The notes below the pieces were generated by a model that saw only the letters and a list, made by a program, of their open reading frames with translations, had not been told where the DNA came from and made no database searches. A stretch of DNA of 64,000 nucleotides from Pseudomonas sp. AKS31. Lineage in GTDB: Bacteria; Pseudomonadota; Gammaproteobacteria; Pseudomonadales; Pseudomonadaceae. How positions within the stretch are numbered: the stretch's first letter is position 1; each line of letters opens with the position of its first letter. Position numbers and translations under genes: made by a program. The stretch is from NCBI RefSeq assembly GCF_023634765.1, contig NZ_JAMLFX010000002.1:959748-1023747 (forward strand), written 5' to 3'. Below, in pieces: positions 1 to 8,581 of this stretch.

Positions 1-2396
1 TCGCTCCCACAAGGGATTTGCAGGGACTCGGAGATCAACGCAGTGGCAAACAGCTCGAGGCGTTCGCGGGTGTCGCCGGCAGTGCGCCAGACTTCGGCGC
101 TTTGCGCTTGCAGCTGTGCGGGGCGCGGGCCAGTCCATGGATCGGCTAGCGCGCAATCGAGTGGATCGAAACCGAGTTCGAATGCTTTGGCCAGCGCCCG
201 TAACAGACTCGATTGCGCGCCCTTGCCGTCACCCCGTGGAATGCGCAGCAACGCCAGCAACGTATCGATGCGCAGACGCCCGCTCGGTGATTCACCGAAA
301 ATGTGCAAGCCATCGCGAATCTGCGACTCCTTCAGATCACACAAATAGGTATCGAGGCGCGGCAGCCAGATCGCCGCATCGGCGTCGCTGTCCAGCGCCG
401 CATCGAGTTGCAGCTCACGGTCGATCTGCGTCTCGCGCACCAATTGCAGAATGTCGCGCTGCAACTCACGAGCGCGGCGCGGATCAAGCAACTGCGCCTC
501 GTAATACTCGTCGGCCAACAGTTCAAGATTGCGCAACGGCCCGTAGGTTTCGGCACGGGTCAGCGGCGGCATCAGATGGTCGATGATCACCGCTTGTGTG
601 CGCCGTTTGGCCTGAGCGCCCTCGCCCGGGTCATTGACGATAAACGGATAAATGTTCGGCAGCGGCCCGAGCAGCGCATCCGGCCAGCAGTTCTCCGAAA
701 GGCCGACGCCTTTGCCCGGCAGCCATTCGAGGTTGCCGTGTTTGCCGACGTGGATCACGCCATGGGCGCCGTAGGTATTGCGCAACCAGAAGTAGAACGC
801 CAGATAAGCGTGCGGCGGCACCAGATCCGGGTCGTGATAGACCGCGCTCGGATCCACCTGATATCCGCGCGCCGGTTGAATGCCGACGAAGGTCAGGCCA
901 AAGCGAATGCCGGCAATCATCATCCGGCCGTCGCGGCACATCGGGTCGTTTTGCGGCGCGCCCCAGCGTTCGATCACAGCGCTGCGATTAGCCTCGGGCA
1001 GCGCGTTGAACATCGCCAGGTAGGCGTCCATCGCCAGGCTTTGCTGGCACGGGCGCAGATCAATCGTGTCGAGATCATTGCTGACGCCGCCGAGCAGTTG
1101 CTGGATCAACGCGGTGCCGCTACTTGGCAGCTCTGCCGTAACCGGATAGCCCTCGGCCTGCAACGCCCGCAGAATATTCAGCGCCGCTGCCGGCGTGTCG
1201 AGACCGACACCATTGCCGATGCGTCCATCGCGAGTCGGGTAATTGGCGAGGATCAGCGCGATGCGCTTTTCGCCATTCGGCACCCGCGCCAGATCGATCC
1301 AGCGCCGCGCCAGTTCGGCGACAAAATCCATGCGTTCGGGTTGCGCGCGGTAGCAGACCACATCGGACTGACTGCGCTCGCTGCGCCAGGCCAGGTCCTT
1401 GAAACTGATCGGCCGGCTGATGATGCGCCCGTCGAGTTCCGGCAAGGCAATGTGCATGGCCAGATCCCGTGGCCCTAGGCCTTGCTCGCTGTCGCGCCAG
1501 CCGGGCTCGTTGTCCTGCGCGCAGATTGCCTGAATCACCGGGATGTTGCGGCGAAACGGCCGCAAGTGCGGCGCTTCAGGACTGGACTGGGCAAACCCGG
1601 TGGTGTTGAGAATCACCCCGGCCTCGACCTCGTCCAGCCAGTCCTCGACCACCGCCAGGCAGCCGGGCTCTTTCAAACTGGCCACCGCAATCGGCAGCGG
1701 ATTCAGCCCCGCCGCCTGCAAGCGCTGGCAGAACACATCGATAAACGCGGTGTTCGCCGCTTGCAGATGCGAGCGGTAAAACAACACCGCCGCGACCGGG
1801 TGCTCGGGCAGCCAATCGGCTTGCCAGTCACTCAGTGCGGCGGTGGTTTTGTTCGGGTGGTAAATCGCCGTGCGCGGCAGGGTTTGCGGTTCTTCCCAAG
1901 CATAATCGCGAGCCAGCCAGCGGTTGGCCAGACAGCGGAAGAAATCCAGCGCATTGCCCAGGCCACCCTGACGCAGGAACTGCCAGAGGCGATCACGATC
2001 CACGGCGTTGACGGTGCTCAAGTCACTGAGTTCCGGATCAGGACGGTCATCGCCCGGCACCAGAATCAGCTGCACACCACGCTCGGACAGTTCGACCAGA
2101 CGCTCGACGCCGTAACGCCAGTAAGCGATGCCGCCGTGCAACGAAATCAGAATGACCTTGGCATGACGCAGTACTTCGTCGACGTACAGATCGACCGACG
2201 CATGATTCTGCACCTGCATCGGGTTGGCCAGACGCAGGCTCGGGTAATCCTCGGGCAATTGCTGCGCGGCCTCGGCGAGCAGCGCCAGACTGGAGTCGCC
2301 GCTGCACAGGATCACCAGCTCGGCGGGGGTTTGGCCAAGGTCGGCAATGTTGTCATCCGAGACGAAACCGCCGGGCTGGGTCCTGAGCAGGTGCAT
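1..2396 (-). CDS. cobN: Cobaltochelatase subunit CobN, partial (C-terminus beyond window)
   Basis: Large subunit of the aerobic cobaltochelatase, which works with CobS and CobT (or ChlI/ChlD-type subunits) to insert cobalt into hydrogenobyrinate a,c-diamide using ATP. The reading frame is open from an ATG at 2394-2396 to the window edge, giving about 798 N-terminal residues of a family usually 1,200-1,300 long. The N-terminus reads MHLLRTQPGGFVSDD. CobN-like segments follow, such as ISLHGGIAYWRYGVERL and, further on, RIALILANYPTRDGRIGNGVG, a conserved block of the CobN/magnesium-chelatase H family. It starts 3 bp after the cobW stop, so the two are almost certainly co-transcribed under the upstream cobalamin riboswitch. 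Identification is from sequence features; the missing C-terminus cannot be assessed. Confidence 0.93.
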   Translation of the reverse strand, partial: MHLLRTQPGGFVSDDNIADLGQTPAELVILCSGDSSLALLAEAAQQLPEDYPSLRLANPMQVQNHASVDLYVDEVLRHAKVILISLHGGIAYWRYGVERLVELSERGVQLILVPGDDRPDPELSDLSTVNAVDRDRLWQFLRQGGLGNALDFFRCLANRWLARDYAWEEPQTLPRTAIYHPNKTTAALSDWQADWLPEHPVAAVLFYRSHLQAANTAFIDVFCQRLQAAGLNPLPIAVASLKEPGCLAVVEDWLDEVEAGVILNTTGFAQSSPEAPHLRPFRRNIPVIQAICAQDNEPGWRDSEQGLGPRDLAMHIALPELDGRIISRPISFKDLAWRSERSQSDVVCYRAQPERMDFVAELARRWIDLARVPNGEKRIALILANYPTRDGRIGNGVGLDTPAAALNILRALQAEGYPVTAELPSSGTALIQQLLGGVSNDLDTIDLRPCQQSLAMDAYLAMFNALPEANRSAVIERWGAPQNDPMCRDGRMMIAGIRFGLTFVGIQPARGYQVDPSAVYHDPDLVPPHAYLAFYFWLRNTYGAHGVIHVGKHGNLEWLPGKGVGLSENCWPDALLGPLPNIYPFIVNDPGEGAQAKRRTQAVIIDHLMPPLTRAETYGPLRNLELLADEYYEAQLLDPRRARELQRDILQLVRETQIDRELQLDAALDSDADAAIWLPRLDTYLCDLKESQIRDGLHIFGESPSGRLRIDTLLALLRIPRGDGKGAQSSLLRALAKAFELGFDPLDCALADPWTGPRPAQLQAQSAEVWRTAGDTRERLELFATALISESLQIPCGS

Positions 2397-2399
2397 GGC

Positions 2400-3470
2400 T
2401 TAAACGCTGAGCGCGACGCGCAGTTGCGCTTCGAGTCGGGCGGCGTCGAGTTCCTGGCCGATCAGCACCAGACGCGTGACGCGCGCTTCATCGGCGCCCC
2501 ACTGACGGTCGAAATGCTTGTCGAAACGCGTGCCCACGCCCTGGATCAGCAGACGCATTGGTTTGTTCGGGATGGCCGCGAAACCTTTGACACGCAGGAT
2601 ACCGTGCTGAACCACCAGTTGCGTCAGGGCGTCGAGCAGCAGCCTTTCGTCGGCTTGCGGCAGTTCGATGGAGATCGAATCGAAAGCGTCGTGATCGTGG
2701 TCATCGTGGTCGTCATCACCGTCGTGGTGATGATCGTGATGGCTGTGACGGCTGTCGATGTGTTCCTCGGACCCGGCGCCGAGGCCGATCAGCACGTCCA
2801 GCGGCAGACGACCGTTGCTGGCTTCGATGATTTTCACTGCTGGCGGCAGCTCTTCGGCGACTTCGGCGCGGACACGAGCGAGGTCTTGCGCGCTGGTCTG
2901 GTCGGCTTTGTTGAGGATCACCAGGTCGGCGCTGGCCAGTTGGTCGGCGAACAATTCGTGCAGCGGCGATTCGTGATCGAGGTTCGGGTCGAGTTTGCGC
3001 TGGGCATCGACCTGATCCGGGAACGCGGCGAAGGTGCCAGCAGCGACGGCCGGGCTGTCGACCACGGTGATCACCGCGTCAACGGTGCAGGCGCTGCGGA
3101 TTTCCGGCCACTGGAAGGCTTGCACCAGCGGTTTTGGCAGGGCCAGGCCCGAGGTTTCGATGAGGATGTGGTCGAGGTCGCCACGACGGGCAACCAGTTC
3201 GCGCATCACCGGGAAGAACTCTTCCTGAACGGTGCAGCACAGGCAGCCGTTGGCCAACTCGTAAACGCGGCCGGTGGCTTCTTCTTCGGTGCAACCGATG
3301 GTGCATTGCTTGAGGATTTCACCGTCAATGCCCAACTCGCCGAACTCGTTGACGATCACCGCGATGCGACGGCCCTGCGCGTTGTCGAGCATGTGCCGCA
3401 GCAGCGTGGTCTTGCCCGAGCCAAGGAAGCCGGTGACGATGGTGACGGGGAGTTTGGCCAGTGTTTTCAT
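2400..3470 (-). CDS. cobW: CobW, G3E-family P-loop GTPase for cobalamin biosynthesis
   Basis: 356-residue G3E GTPase thought to handle Co(II) for the cobaltochelatase. The N-terminus carries the Walker A motif GFLGSGKTTLL about 13 residues from the start, followed by VNEFGELGIDGE, the metal-binding motif CLCC within ELANGCLCCTVQEEF, and the guanine-specificity motif NKAD. A histidine/aspartate-rich insertion (SRHSHHDHHHDGDDDHDDH) precedes the C-terminal CobW_C domain and fits metal binding. I chose the ATG at 3468-3470 (MKTLAKLPVTIV) because the P-loop sits at the usual distance and a Shine-Dalgarno-like AAAGGG lies just upstream. A longer in-frame extension to 3518 is unlikely because it would cross the hairpin holding that site. 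cobN follows after 3 bp. Expression should fall when cobalamin is plentiful. Confidence 0.95.
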   Translation of the reverse strand: MKTLAKLPVTIVTGFLGSGKTTLLRHMLDNAQGRRIAVIVNEFGELGIDGEILKQCTIGCTEEEATGRVYELANGCLCCTVQEEFFPVMRELVARRGDLDHILIETSGLALPKPLVQAFQWPEIRSACTVDAVITVVDSPAVAAGTFAAFPDQVDAQRKLDPNLDHESPLHELFADQLASADLVILNKADQTSAQDLARVRAEVAEELPPAVKIIEASNGRLPLDVLIGLGAGSEEHIDSRHSHHDHHHDGDDDHDDHDHDAFDSISIELPQADERLLLDALTQLVVQHGILRVKGFAAIPNKPMRLLIQGVGTRFDKHFDRQWGADEARVTRLVLIGQELDAARLEAQLRVALSV

Positions 3471-3472
3471 CG

Positions 3473-3501
3473 GTATGCCCTTTGGCAAGCGGCGGGCATA
3501 C
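3473..3501 (-). promoter_or_regulatory. Hairpin enclosing the cobW ribosome-binding site
   Basis: On the minus strand the eight bases GTATGCCC (3494-3501) pair perfectly with GGGCATAC (3473-3480). The second arm begins with the end of the AAAGGG ribosome-binding sequence (3478-3483), and the cobW ATG follows 2 bases later. The hairpin would hide the ribosome-binding site. It is the natural expression platform for translational control by the cobalamin riboswitch 80 bases upstream, as is common for B12 riboswitches in proteobacteria. The pairing is visible; the switching role is inferred. Confidence 0.55.
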
Positions 3502-3577
3502 GGGACGAGTACCGGCAACGCGCGTGCGCGCCGGAAGCATTCGCCACCGGATCACCCCGCCCGGTTGTAGTGAGAAT

Positions 3578-3775
3578 CTGTGACGAGGCAGGTCTCCTGG
3601 CTGACGGCGTTCAGGCGCTGGGCCTGGCGTTGGCTGCGCCTTCCCGCTGGCTCATCGATTGAGTTGGCAGTGGCGTGGCAGCGAACATCACCGTTCACAG
3701 TTGCGGGGGCAGCCGCGGCATTGACCGCGTTCCCTTCTTAGCTCCGGCATACGCCGGAGAACCTCGAATGCGCAA
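3578..3775 (-). promoter_or_regulatory. Cobalamin riboswitch upstream of cobW-cobN
   Basis: Read on the minus strand, this leader shows the conserved blocks of the B12 aptamer in order. They are AAGAAGGGAACGCGGT, then GGCTGCCCCCGCAACTGT, then GCCACTG, then GAGCCAGCGGGAAGG, and finally the B12 box as GTCAGCCAGGAGACCTGCC. It lies about 110 bases before the cobW start and faces the same way. Binding of adenosylcobalamin to such leaders represses the downstream genes, which fits cobalt-insertion genes. Boundaries are by eye. Confidence 0.93.
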
Positions 3776-3880
3776 GGCTACGCATGCACGGCAGGCGGGT
3801 CAACGCCTGGATCATTGTGGTTATAAGGGCACCAACTTTTTCATCTAATGATCGCGAACACTTCTCACTTAAAAAGTAGT

Positions 3881-3898
3881 TGTAAGTTATGTCTTACA
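3881..3898. promoter_or_regulatory. Inverted repeat TGTAAG-N6-CTTACA in the divergent cobW / biosynthetic-operon spacer
   Basis: A perfect 6-bp inverted repeat with a 6-base spacer lies in an unusually AT-rich stretch (about 3800-4060) between cobW (minus) and the dioxygenase operon (plus). The size and symmetry suit a regulator dimer. Related half-sites (GTTACATAAG near 3910, GATTACATATC near 3968) lie close by. No regulator gene sits next to it, so which protein would bind is unknown. The rest of the spacer holds no gene that I can support before the leader ORF at 4067. Confidence 0.35.
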
Positions 3899-4066
3899 TG
3901 CCCTATCCGTTACATAAGAAAACTACCGCCGCGTTAAACCCTGAAATAGAGCGGCCGCGTGCATTCGATTACATATCTTTACAAAAACCAAATTGATAAA
4001 TCAATACAAGATATGAACGATGAGTTCGCACAAGGACTATGAGTCTCTCAAGAAAGGATTTCTTGC

Positions 4067-4135
4067 ATGGCTGATTATTATCAGTATTTGATCCTGCCTG
4101 TTTCTTTCCTGCACCCATGGGTATCCACAACATGA
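4067..4135 (+). CDS. 22-codon leader ORF translationally coupled to the dioxygenase gene
   Basis: A short ORF starting MADYYQYLILPVSFL and ending WVSTT. It has a better ribosome-binding site (AAGAAAGGA, 8 bases before ATG) than the dioxygenase gene itself. Its TGA stop overlaps the dioxygenase ATG in the arrangement ATGA (4132-4135), the same coupling used throughout this operon. The ribosome-binding site lies in a perfect hairpin, CAAGAAA-GGA-TTTCTTG (4049-4065). The peptide is rich in Leu, Ile, Val, Phe and Tyr, which recalls amino-acid-sensing leader peptides, and the operon ends in an AzlCD-type exporter. It could be a sensor leader, a coupling device or, less likely, a substrate peptide. 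No homologue is recognised. Confidence 0.5.
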   Translation: MADYYQYLILPVSFLHPWVSTT

Positions 4136-4884
4136 GTGCCGGTAACGCGTTACGGCTTCCAAGTGATGCCGGACTAAAGGAACTTTCCGAACTACTGCGC
4201 AATTGCCACTATGCGCACAGCGCCCATTATCCAGCATTGGATGTTGCACTGCTGGGACGCGAAGCATGCCGGGCATTCAATGCAACCTGGGAGCATTTGC
4301 ATACCGACGCGTATCTCAGCGCAGAGAACGGTCTTCGCGAACGACGCATCTGCAAGTTCCAGTATCGCCAACGGGAACGCCAGTGGACGGCGCTGCAAGA
4401 CTGCCACTTTTTTCAAGCCGAGACCGACAACCCGCTGTTGGGCGGGGTGCAGCGCACCTACACCCGCTGCGAGGCGACGTTCATTGACTCCCCGGTTCTG
4501 CAGACACTGCTGGCCGCCGACCTGGCACTGATGGACATGGCGCTGGGCCCGCGCGACTGGCTCGTGACCTGCCATCAGTTCCGTATCCTCTGCGATCAAG
4601 GCAATGCTGGCCAGGCCACCCCTGAGGGCCGACATCGCGACGGGCACGATTTTGTCTTTCAACACCTCATTCAACGCCAGCATGTCATCGGTGGCGAAAG
4701 CCGGATATTTGATGAAGAAGGTGGCCAAGTATTCAGTGCAACTTTGACTGACTATCTGGAAACCGTCGTCTTGAATGACCGAATACTTCTGCATGAAGTT
4801 TCCCCACTGCAAACATCGAGCATTAATTCGGATCGCGGCAGTCGCGATATGTTGATTATCGACTTCGACCTGGCGGACTACTAA
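4132..4884 (+). CDS. PF10014-type Fe(II)/2-oxoglutarate-dependent dioxygenase (probable amino-acid hydroxylase)
   Basis: 250-residue protein of the 2OG-Fe oxygenase family that includes L-isoleucine 4-hydroxylases of Bacillus. These hydroxylate free amino acids at the expense of 2-oxoglutarate and oxygen. The iron-binding HxD motif is seen as GRHRDGHDFVFQHLI (His168, Asp170), the distal histidine as ILLHEVSPL (His221), and an arginine suited to bind 2-oxoglutarate follows in RGSRDMLIIDF. I place the start at the ATG at 4132, where it overlaps the leader ORF stop. An in-frame ATG at 4117 has no ribosome-binding site. The stop overlaps the next gene's start by one base (TAATG). With the SHMT-like, ATP-grasp and exporter genes downstream it probably makes a hydroxylated amino acid or a building block of a peptide. 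The substrate cannot be read from sequence. Confidence 0.8.
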   Translation: MSAGNALRLPSDAGLKELSELLRNCHYAHSAHYPALDVALLGREACRAFNATWEHLHTDAYLSAENGLRERRICKFQYRQRERQWTALQDCHFFQAETDNPLLGGVQRTYTRCEATFIDSPVLQTLLAADLALMDMALGPRDWLVTCHQFRILCDQGNAGQATPEGRHRDGHDFVFQHLIQRQHVIGGESRIFDEEGGQVFSATLTDYLETVVLNDRILLHEVSPLQTSSINSDRGSRDMLIIDFDLADY

Positions 4885-6164
4885 TGAATCATTCGACTCA
4901 TGCACTTTCAGTCAGCACCCCCCTCGCGCATAACTTCATCATTGAACAGTTTCAACAGGCGTGCGCACGAAGAACTTCCACACTATCGCTGACCGCCAAT
5001 GAAAACATATTGTCCGAGACTGCACGCACGCTAGGACAGAATCGTCATTACGAGCGTTACTTGTTCAATGCACAGGCCATTGACGGTCAATGCTATGCCG
5101 CCGAATTCAATGGTATGCAGGTCGAACACTTCCCCGAAGTCGAAACATTAAAGGCTTTGGCGACCCAAGCCGTGCAGGCGATGTTCAACGCGCCGTTCGT
5201 CGAATACCGCGTACTCTCCGGCGTGCACTGCACGCTGAGCGTGCTGGCCGCCCTGACCGAGCCGGGCGACTGCGTATTATCACTGGCGCCCGAAAGCGGC
5301 GGGCATTTCGCAACCGGGCCTCTGGTGCAGAAGATGGGCCGGCACAGCGTCTTTTTGAAACTGACGGCTGACGGACAAATTGATCTCGGGGATGTTGATC
5401 GGCAACTCCAGGCGTGTGGTGTACAACCGGCAGCCGTACTGCTCGACCACGGTCTGACCACACGGGCAATCGCCCTTAAACCACTGCGCGCGCTGCTGAA
5501 CCGCCGGGGCTTTGAGCGGACACTGATCATCTACGATGCGTCGCACACTCTGGGCCTCATCGCCGGGAAGGCCTTTCCCAACCCGCTTGACGAGGGGGCG
5601 GACATTCTTCAAGGCAACACCCACAAATCCCTGGCAGGTCCGCACCGGGCACTGATCGTCTGCCGGCGTGCCGATCTGGCCCAGCGGATCGAGCAAACGC
5701 TCAGCGGTGCGCTGGTGTCCTCGCCCAATCTGCCCGGTCTGCTGCAACTGTTCGTCAGCCTGCTGGAAACCCAGCGCTACGGCCAGGCCTACGCCCAACG
5801 TATGTGCGCCAATACTCGCCAGTTGCACGACGCACTCGCCGACCTGCCGGGCTGGACGCTGCACCCCTCCGACACGCACCTGCTGTTGCTCGAAGGCGAA
5901 CGGGCCCGGCAAGCGGCGCAGCAGCTCAATGAACTGGGGATCCGGATCAACAATAAACAGATCAATGGCCGCGACTGCCTGCGCTTCGGCCTGCAGGAAA
6001 TCACTCGTCTGGGCATCAGCAGCGAAGACCTGGATGCCTTGGCGCACATCATTCGCAATGTCTTGAGCGGTGGCGCCAACGGCGTGGACCGGATTCGTCT
6101 GGCTCACATTTGCCAGCGCCTGAACCGGGTCCACTACAGCTTCGATCAGGAGGTTGGCGAATGA
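4884..6164 (+). CDS. Serine hydroxymethyltransferase-like PLP enzyme
   Basis: 426-residue fold-type I PLP enzyme resembling serine/glycine hydroxymethyltransferase. The N-terminal LSLTANENILSETA matches the SHMT block LIASENxxS. The aspartate and histidine around the cofactor are present as IYDASHTLGLIAG (Asp218, His221), and the Schiff-base lysine as GNTHKSLAGPHRAL (Lys248), matching THKxLRGP of true SHMT. It departs from housekeeping GlyA elsewhere and sits inside a biosynthetic operon, so a role in making an unusual beta-hydroxy or alpha-hydroxymethyl amino acid by aldol chemistry is more likely than folate one-carbon supply. It overlaps the dioxygenase stop (TAATG) and the ATP-grasp start (ATGA). 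Function is inferred from family and context. Confidence 0.75.
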   Translation: MNHSTHALSVSTPLAHNFIIEQFQQACARRTSTLSLTANENILSETARTLGQNRHYERYLFNAQAIDGQCYAAEFNGMQVEHFPEVETLKALATQAVQAMFNAPFVEYRVLSGVHCTLSVLAALTEPGDCVLSLAPESGGHFATGPLVQKMGRHSVFLKLTADGQIDLGDVDRQLQACGVQPAAVLLDHGLTTRAIALKPLRALLNRRGFERTLIIYDASHTLGLIAGKAFPNPLDEGADILQGNTHKSLAGPHRALIVCRRADLAQRIEQTLSGALVSSPNLPGLLQLFVSLLETQRYGQAYAQRMCANTRQLHDALADLPGWTLHPSDTHLLLLEGERARQAAQQLNELGIRINNKQINGRDCLRFGLQEITRLGISSEDLDALAHIIRNVLSGGANGVDRIRLAHICQRLNRVHYSFDQEVGE

Positions 6165-8581
6165 GTGCAGCGGCCTGCCTGATCATCGGCAATATTCGCG
6201 ACGGAGAATACGAGGGCCTGATTGCCGAGGGCATCACCCCTTTGCTGATTGCCGATAGTCGCAAAACCAGCAAGATCGCCGATGCGAAACAGATCTCGCC
6301 GGTGGCGCTGTACGACTTTTCCAGAGGGCTGACCCCGGATCTGATCCAGCTGACGCAACAGTTGCTGGACGAGCACGGCTTCACCAGTGTCCTGAATTTC
6401 CGTGAAGGTTATGTCGCGATCACGGGGCGGCTGTGTGCGGCGCTGCCGGCGCTGGCCCACCTGCACCGTAACGTGGAAAACACCCTGGACAAGGTGCTGC
6501 AACGCCAATGCTTCCAACAGTCGCGCAACCTGGATCTGCACGTGGTCTCTCGCCAGGTGCGTATCGATGACCTGCTGGCGCGCCCGGGCGAGCTGCCCTA
6601 CCCGTTCATCCTGAAGCCAGCGAACCTTTACAGCAGCCTGTTCGTACGCTGCATCGACGATCAGCAGGATCTGCTCGACTACGCCCGTCATGAATGGCCG
6701 GCGCTGCAGCGCTATGTAGCGGGCAAAAGCCGCGAAACCGATCAACTGCTGCTGGAGGAGTTTCTCCAGGGCTCCAACCATTCCATCGATTGCACGATTG
6801 CCGCCGATGGCACGATCAGCAGTTTTCCGATCGTCGATGTGATTGCCGGCGTCGATATCGATCGCGGCGACTTTCACCATTTCGCCCGCTACACGCCGTC
6901 GCTGCTGGAGCCCGACGCGGCGCTGAAGGAGCGTTGCCATCGCCTGGCCCATGACGCCGTGAAAGCGTTAGCGCTCAAAGGCACGTTTGCCCATGTCGAG
7001 TTCATTCTCACCCCCCGCGGGCCAAGAGTCCTCGAAGTCGGCGCACGCCCCGGCGGCAGCCGGATTCATGTGATTCGCCAAGCCTGGGGGCTGGCGCTGG
7101 ATGTCTGCTACCACCGTGCTCTGTCCGCCGAGCCTCTGCCCAGCGCCAGCGAAGCGCCGGATGCGTTCGGCATCGCCACCCCTTTCGCCCGCACAGACCG
7201 GCTCTATGACGGACTGCACGGCGCCGACCGGATCTGCCGCTTGCCAGGTTTCCAGCGTTGGTATGCCTACGTCACTCCGGGCGAAGCCATCGGACCGGTC
7301 AGCAACGGTTTTCAGAACTACCTGTACATCGAGTTCAGGCAACCCGACACCGCCCGCCTGCGACAATCCTTGCTCGCCGTCAGCGACATTGATGTCTATG
7401 GCGAACAGCCCACGGCGGCGAACACCAAACACATTCTGCTCATCGGCGGGCGTGATTCGGGACTGGATTGGGATACTGCGCGGCAGTTTCGATTTACTCT
7501 CGTCCAGCAACCCGGCGAGTTATCTGACTATCAGCGCGAGCGCGCAACGCTACTGCTGACGCCTGACATTGCCGATCTGCCGGCCTACAGCACGATGGTA
7601 GAACGGCTGCACCGGCAATCGCCATTCGATGCCGTGGTTTCGTTTTCGGAACTGGGCCTGCTGCCCGCGTCACACTTGGGCGAACGTCTGGGCATCGTCC
7701 ACAACAACCTGCGCAGTGTGGAAGTCAGTCGCGACAAGCTGCTGTTTCGCCAATTGCTCAAAGGCAGTCGCTACGAGTTGCCCACTGCCGCTATCAACCA
7801 TGGTGCCGAGGCTCGCGCTTTCGTGCTGCGCCATGGCCCGGCCATCGTCAAACCCGTCAACGGTTCGGGCAGCCAGGGTGTCTATGCCATAGACAGGCCC
7901 GAGGATGTCGACCACCTCTCGCTGGAGGGAAACAATCTGATCGAGGCCTTCGCCAGCGGCGACGAATACAGCGTTGAATCCCTCAGCCTGGATGGCCAGC
8001 ACCGGATTCTCGGCATCACGCGCAAATACACCAGCGGTGCCCCCGGTTATGTCGAAACCGGGCATGACTTTCCTGCCGGGCTCGACGAGAAAACCGCCGC
8101 GCAGATCGAAGAAGCGGTGCTGTGGCTGCTCGGGCGAATGGGCAACCGCTGGGGCCCGGCCCACACGGAAATCAAGCTGGACGGTTCACGCCTGCAATTC
8201 ATCGAAACCCAGACCCGCTTCGGCGGTGACCAGATCTGGGAAATGGTCTGGAAAACCACCGGGGTGCATTTGGCAGCGAGCACCATCGCCGCGATGACCG
8301 GCACGTCACTGCCGACGCCCGAGAAAACCTACACCAAAATGGCGATCCGCTACATCGAGGCGGCCCCGACCGCCGATCCGCAACAGCTCCAGGCACGCCT
8401 GCTGCAACACCCGTTTGCATTACGCGTGAACCTCAACCCCGACAAGTTCGGCCAGAGCATCAGCCGTTCCGCAGACCGCCACGGCTACACGCTGCTGGGC
8501 TGCAGCGACGCTGACGACCCGGCGGACTTCAACGCCGCGATCACCCACCCAGAGTTCACTACGCAAGGACCAGCGCAATGA
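6161..8581 (+). CDS. Tandem (two-domain) ATP-grasp carboxylate-amine ligase
   Basis: 806-residue protein with two ATP-grasp ligase units. The first spans roughly residues 100-330, with the ATP-binding lysine in FILKPANLYSSL (about 150), LLEEFLQGSNHSIDC, and the metal-binding VLEVGARPGGSR (about 295). The second spans roughly 500-720, with IVKPVNGSGSQGVYAID (about 560), the E-S-VES region LIEAFASGDEYSVES, and IETQTRFGGDQIW (about 685). ATP-grasp enzymes of this kind activate a carboxylate as acyl phosphate and join it to an amine, so two units suggest two ligations, or one ligation with a divergent partner half. The start is the ATG overlapping the previous stop (ATGA at 6161-6164). A longer frame from 6110 lies inside the upstream gene and is rejected. 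It probably builds a di- or tripeptide from the amino acid made by the two preceding enzymes. Confidence 0.8.
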   Translation: MSAAACLIIGNIRDGEYEGLIAEGITPLLIADSRKTSKIADAKQISPVALYDFSRGLTPDLIQLTQQLLDEHGFTSVLNFREGYVAITGRLCAALPALAHLHRNVENTLDKVLQRQCFQQSRNLDLHVVSRQVRIDDLLARPGELPYPFILKPANLYSSLFVRCIDDQQDLLDYARHEWPALQRYVAGKSRETDQLLLEEFLQGSNHSIDCTIAADGTISSFPIVDVIAGVDIDRGDFHHFARYTPSLLEPDAALKERCHRLAHDAVKALALKGTFAHVEFILTPRGPRVLEVGARPGGSRIHVIRQAWGLALDVCYHRALSAEPLPSASEAPDAFGIATPFARTDRLYDGLHGADRICRLPGFQRWYAYVTPGEAIGPVSNGFQNYLYIEFRQPDTARLRQSLLAVSDIDVYGEQPTAANTKHILLIGGRDSGLDWDTARQFRFTLVQQPGELSDYQRERATLLLTPDIADLPAYSTMVERLHRQSPFDAVVSFSELGLLPASHLGERLGIVHNNLRSVEVSRDKLLFRQLLKGSRYELPTAAINHGAEARAFVLRHGPAIVKPVNGSGSQGVYAIDRPEDVDHLSLEGNNLIEAFASGDEYSVESLSLDGQHRILGITRKYTSGAPGYVETGHDFPAGLDEKTAAQIEEAVLWLLGRMGNRWGPAHTEIKLDGSRLQFIETQTRFGGDQIWEMVWKTTGVHLAASTIAAMTGTSLPTPEKTYTKMAIRYIEAAPTADPQQLQARLLQHPFALRVNLNPDKFGQSISRSADRHGYTLLGCSDADDPADFNAAITHPEFTTQGPAQ

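Noticed and set aside
303..3662. Long plus-strand frames (303-1478 and 1482-3662) opposite cobN and cobW
   Set aside because: They are antisense shadows of clear cobN and cobW coding sequence in GC-rich DNA, with no domain, plausible start or conservation signal of their own.
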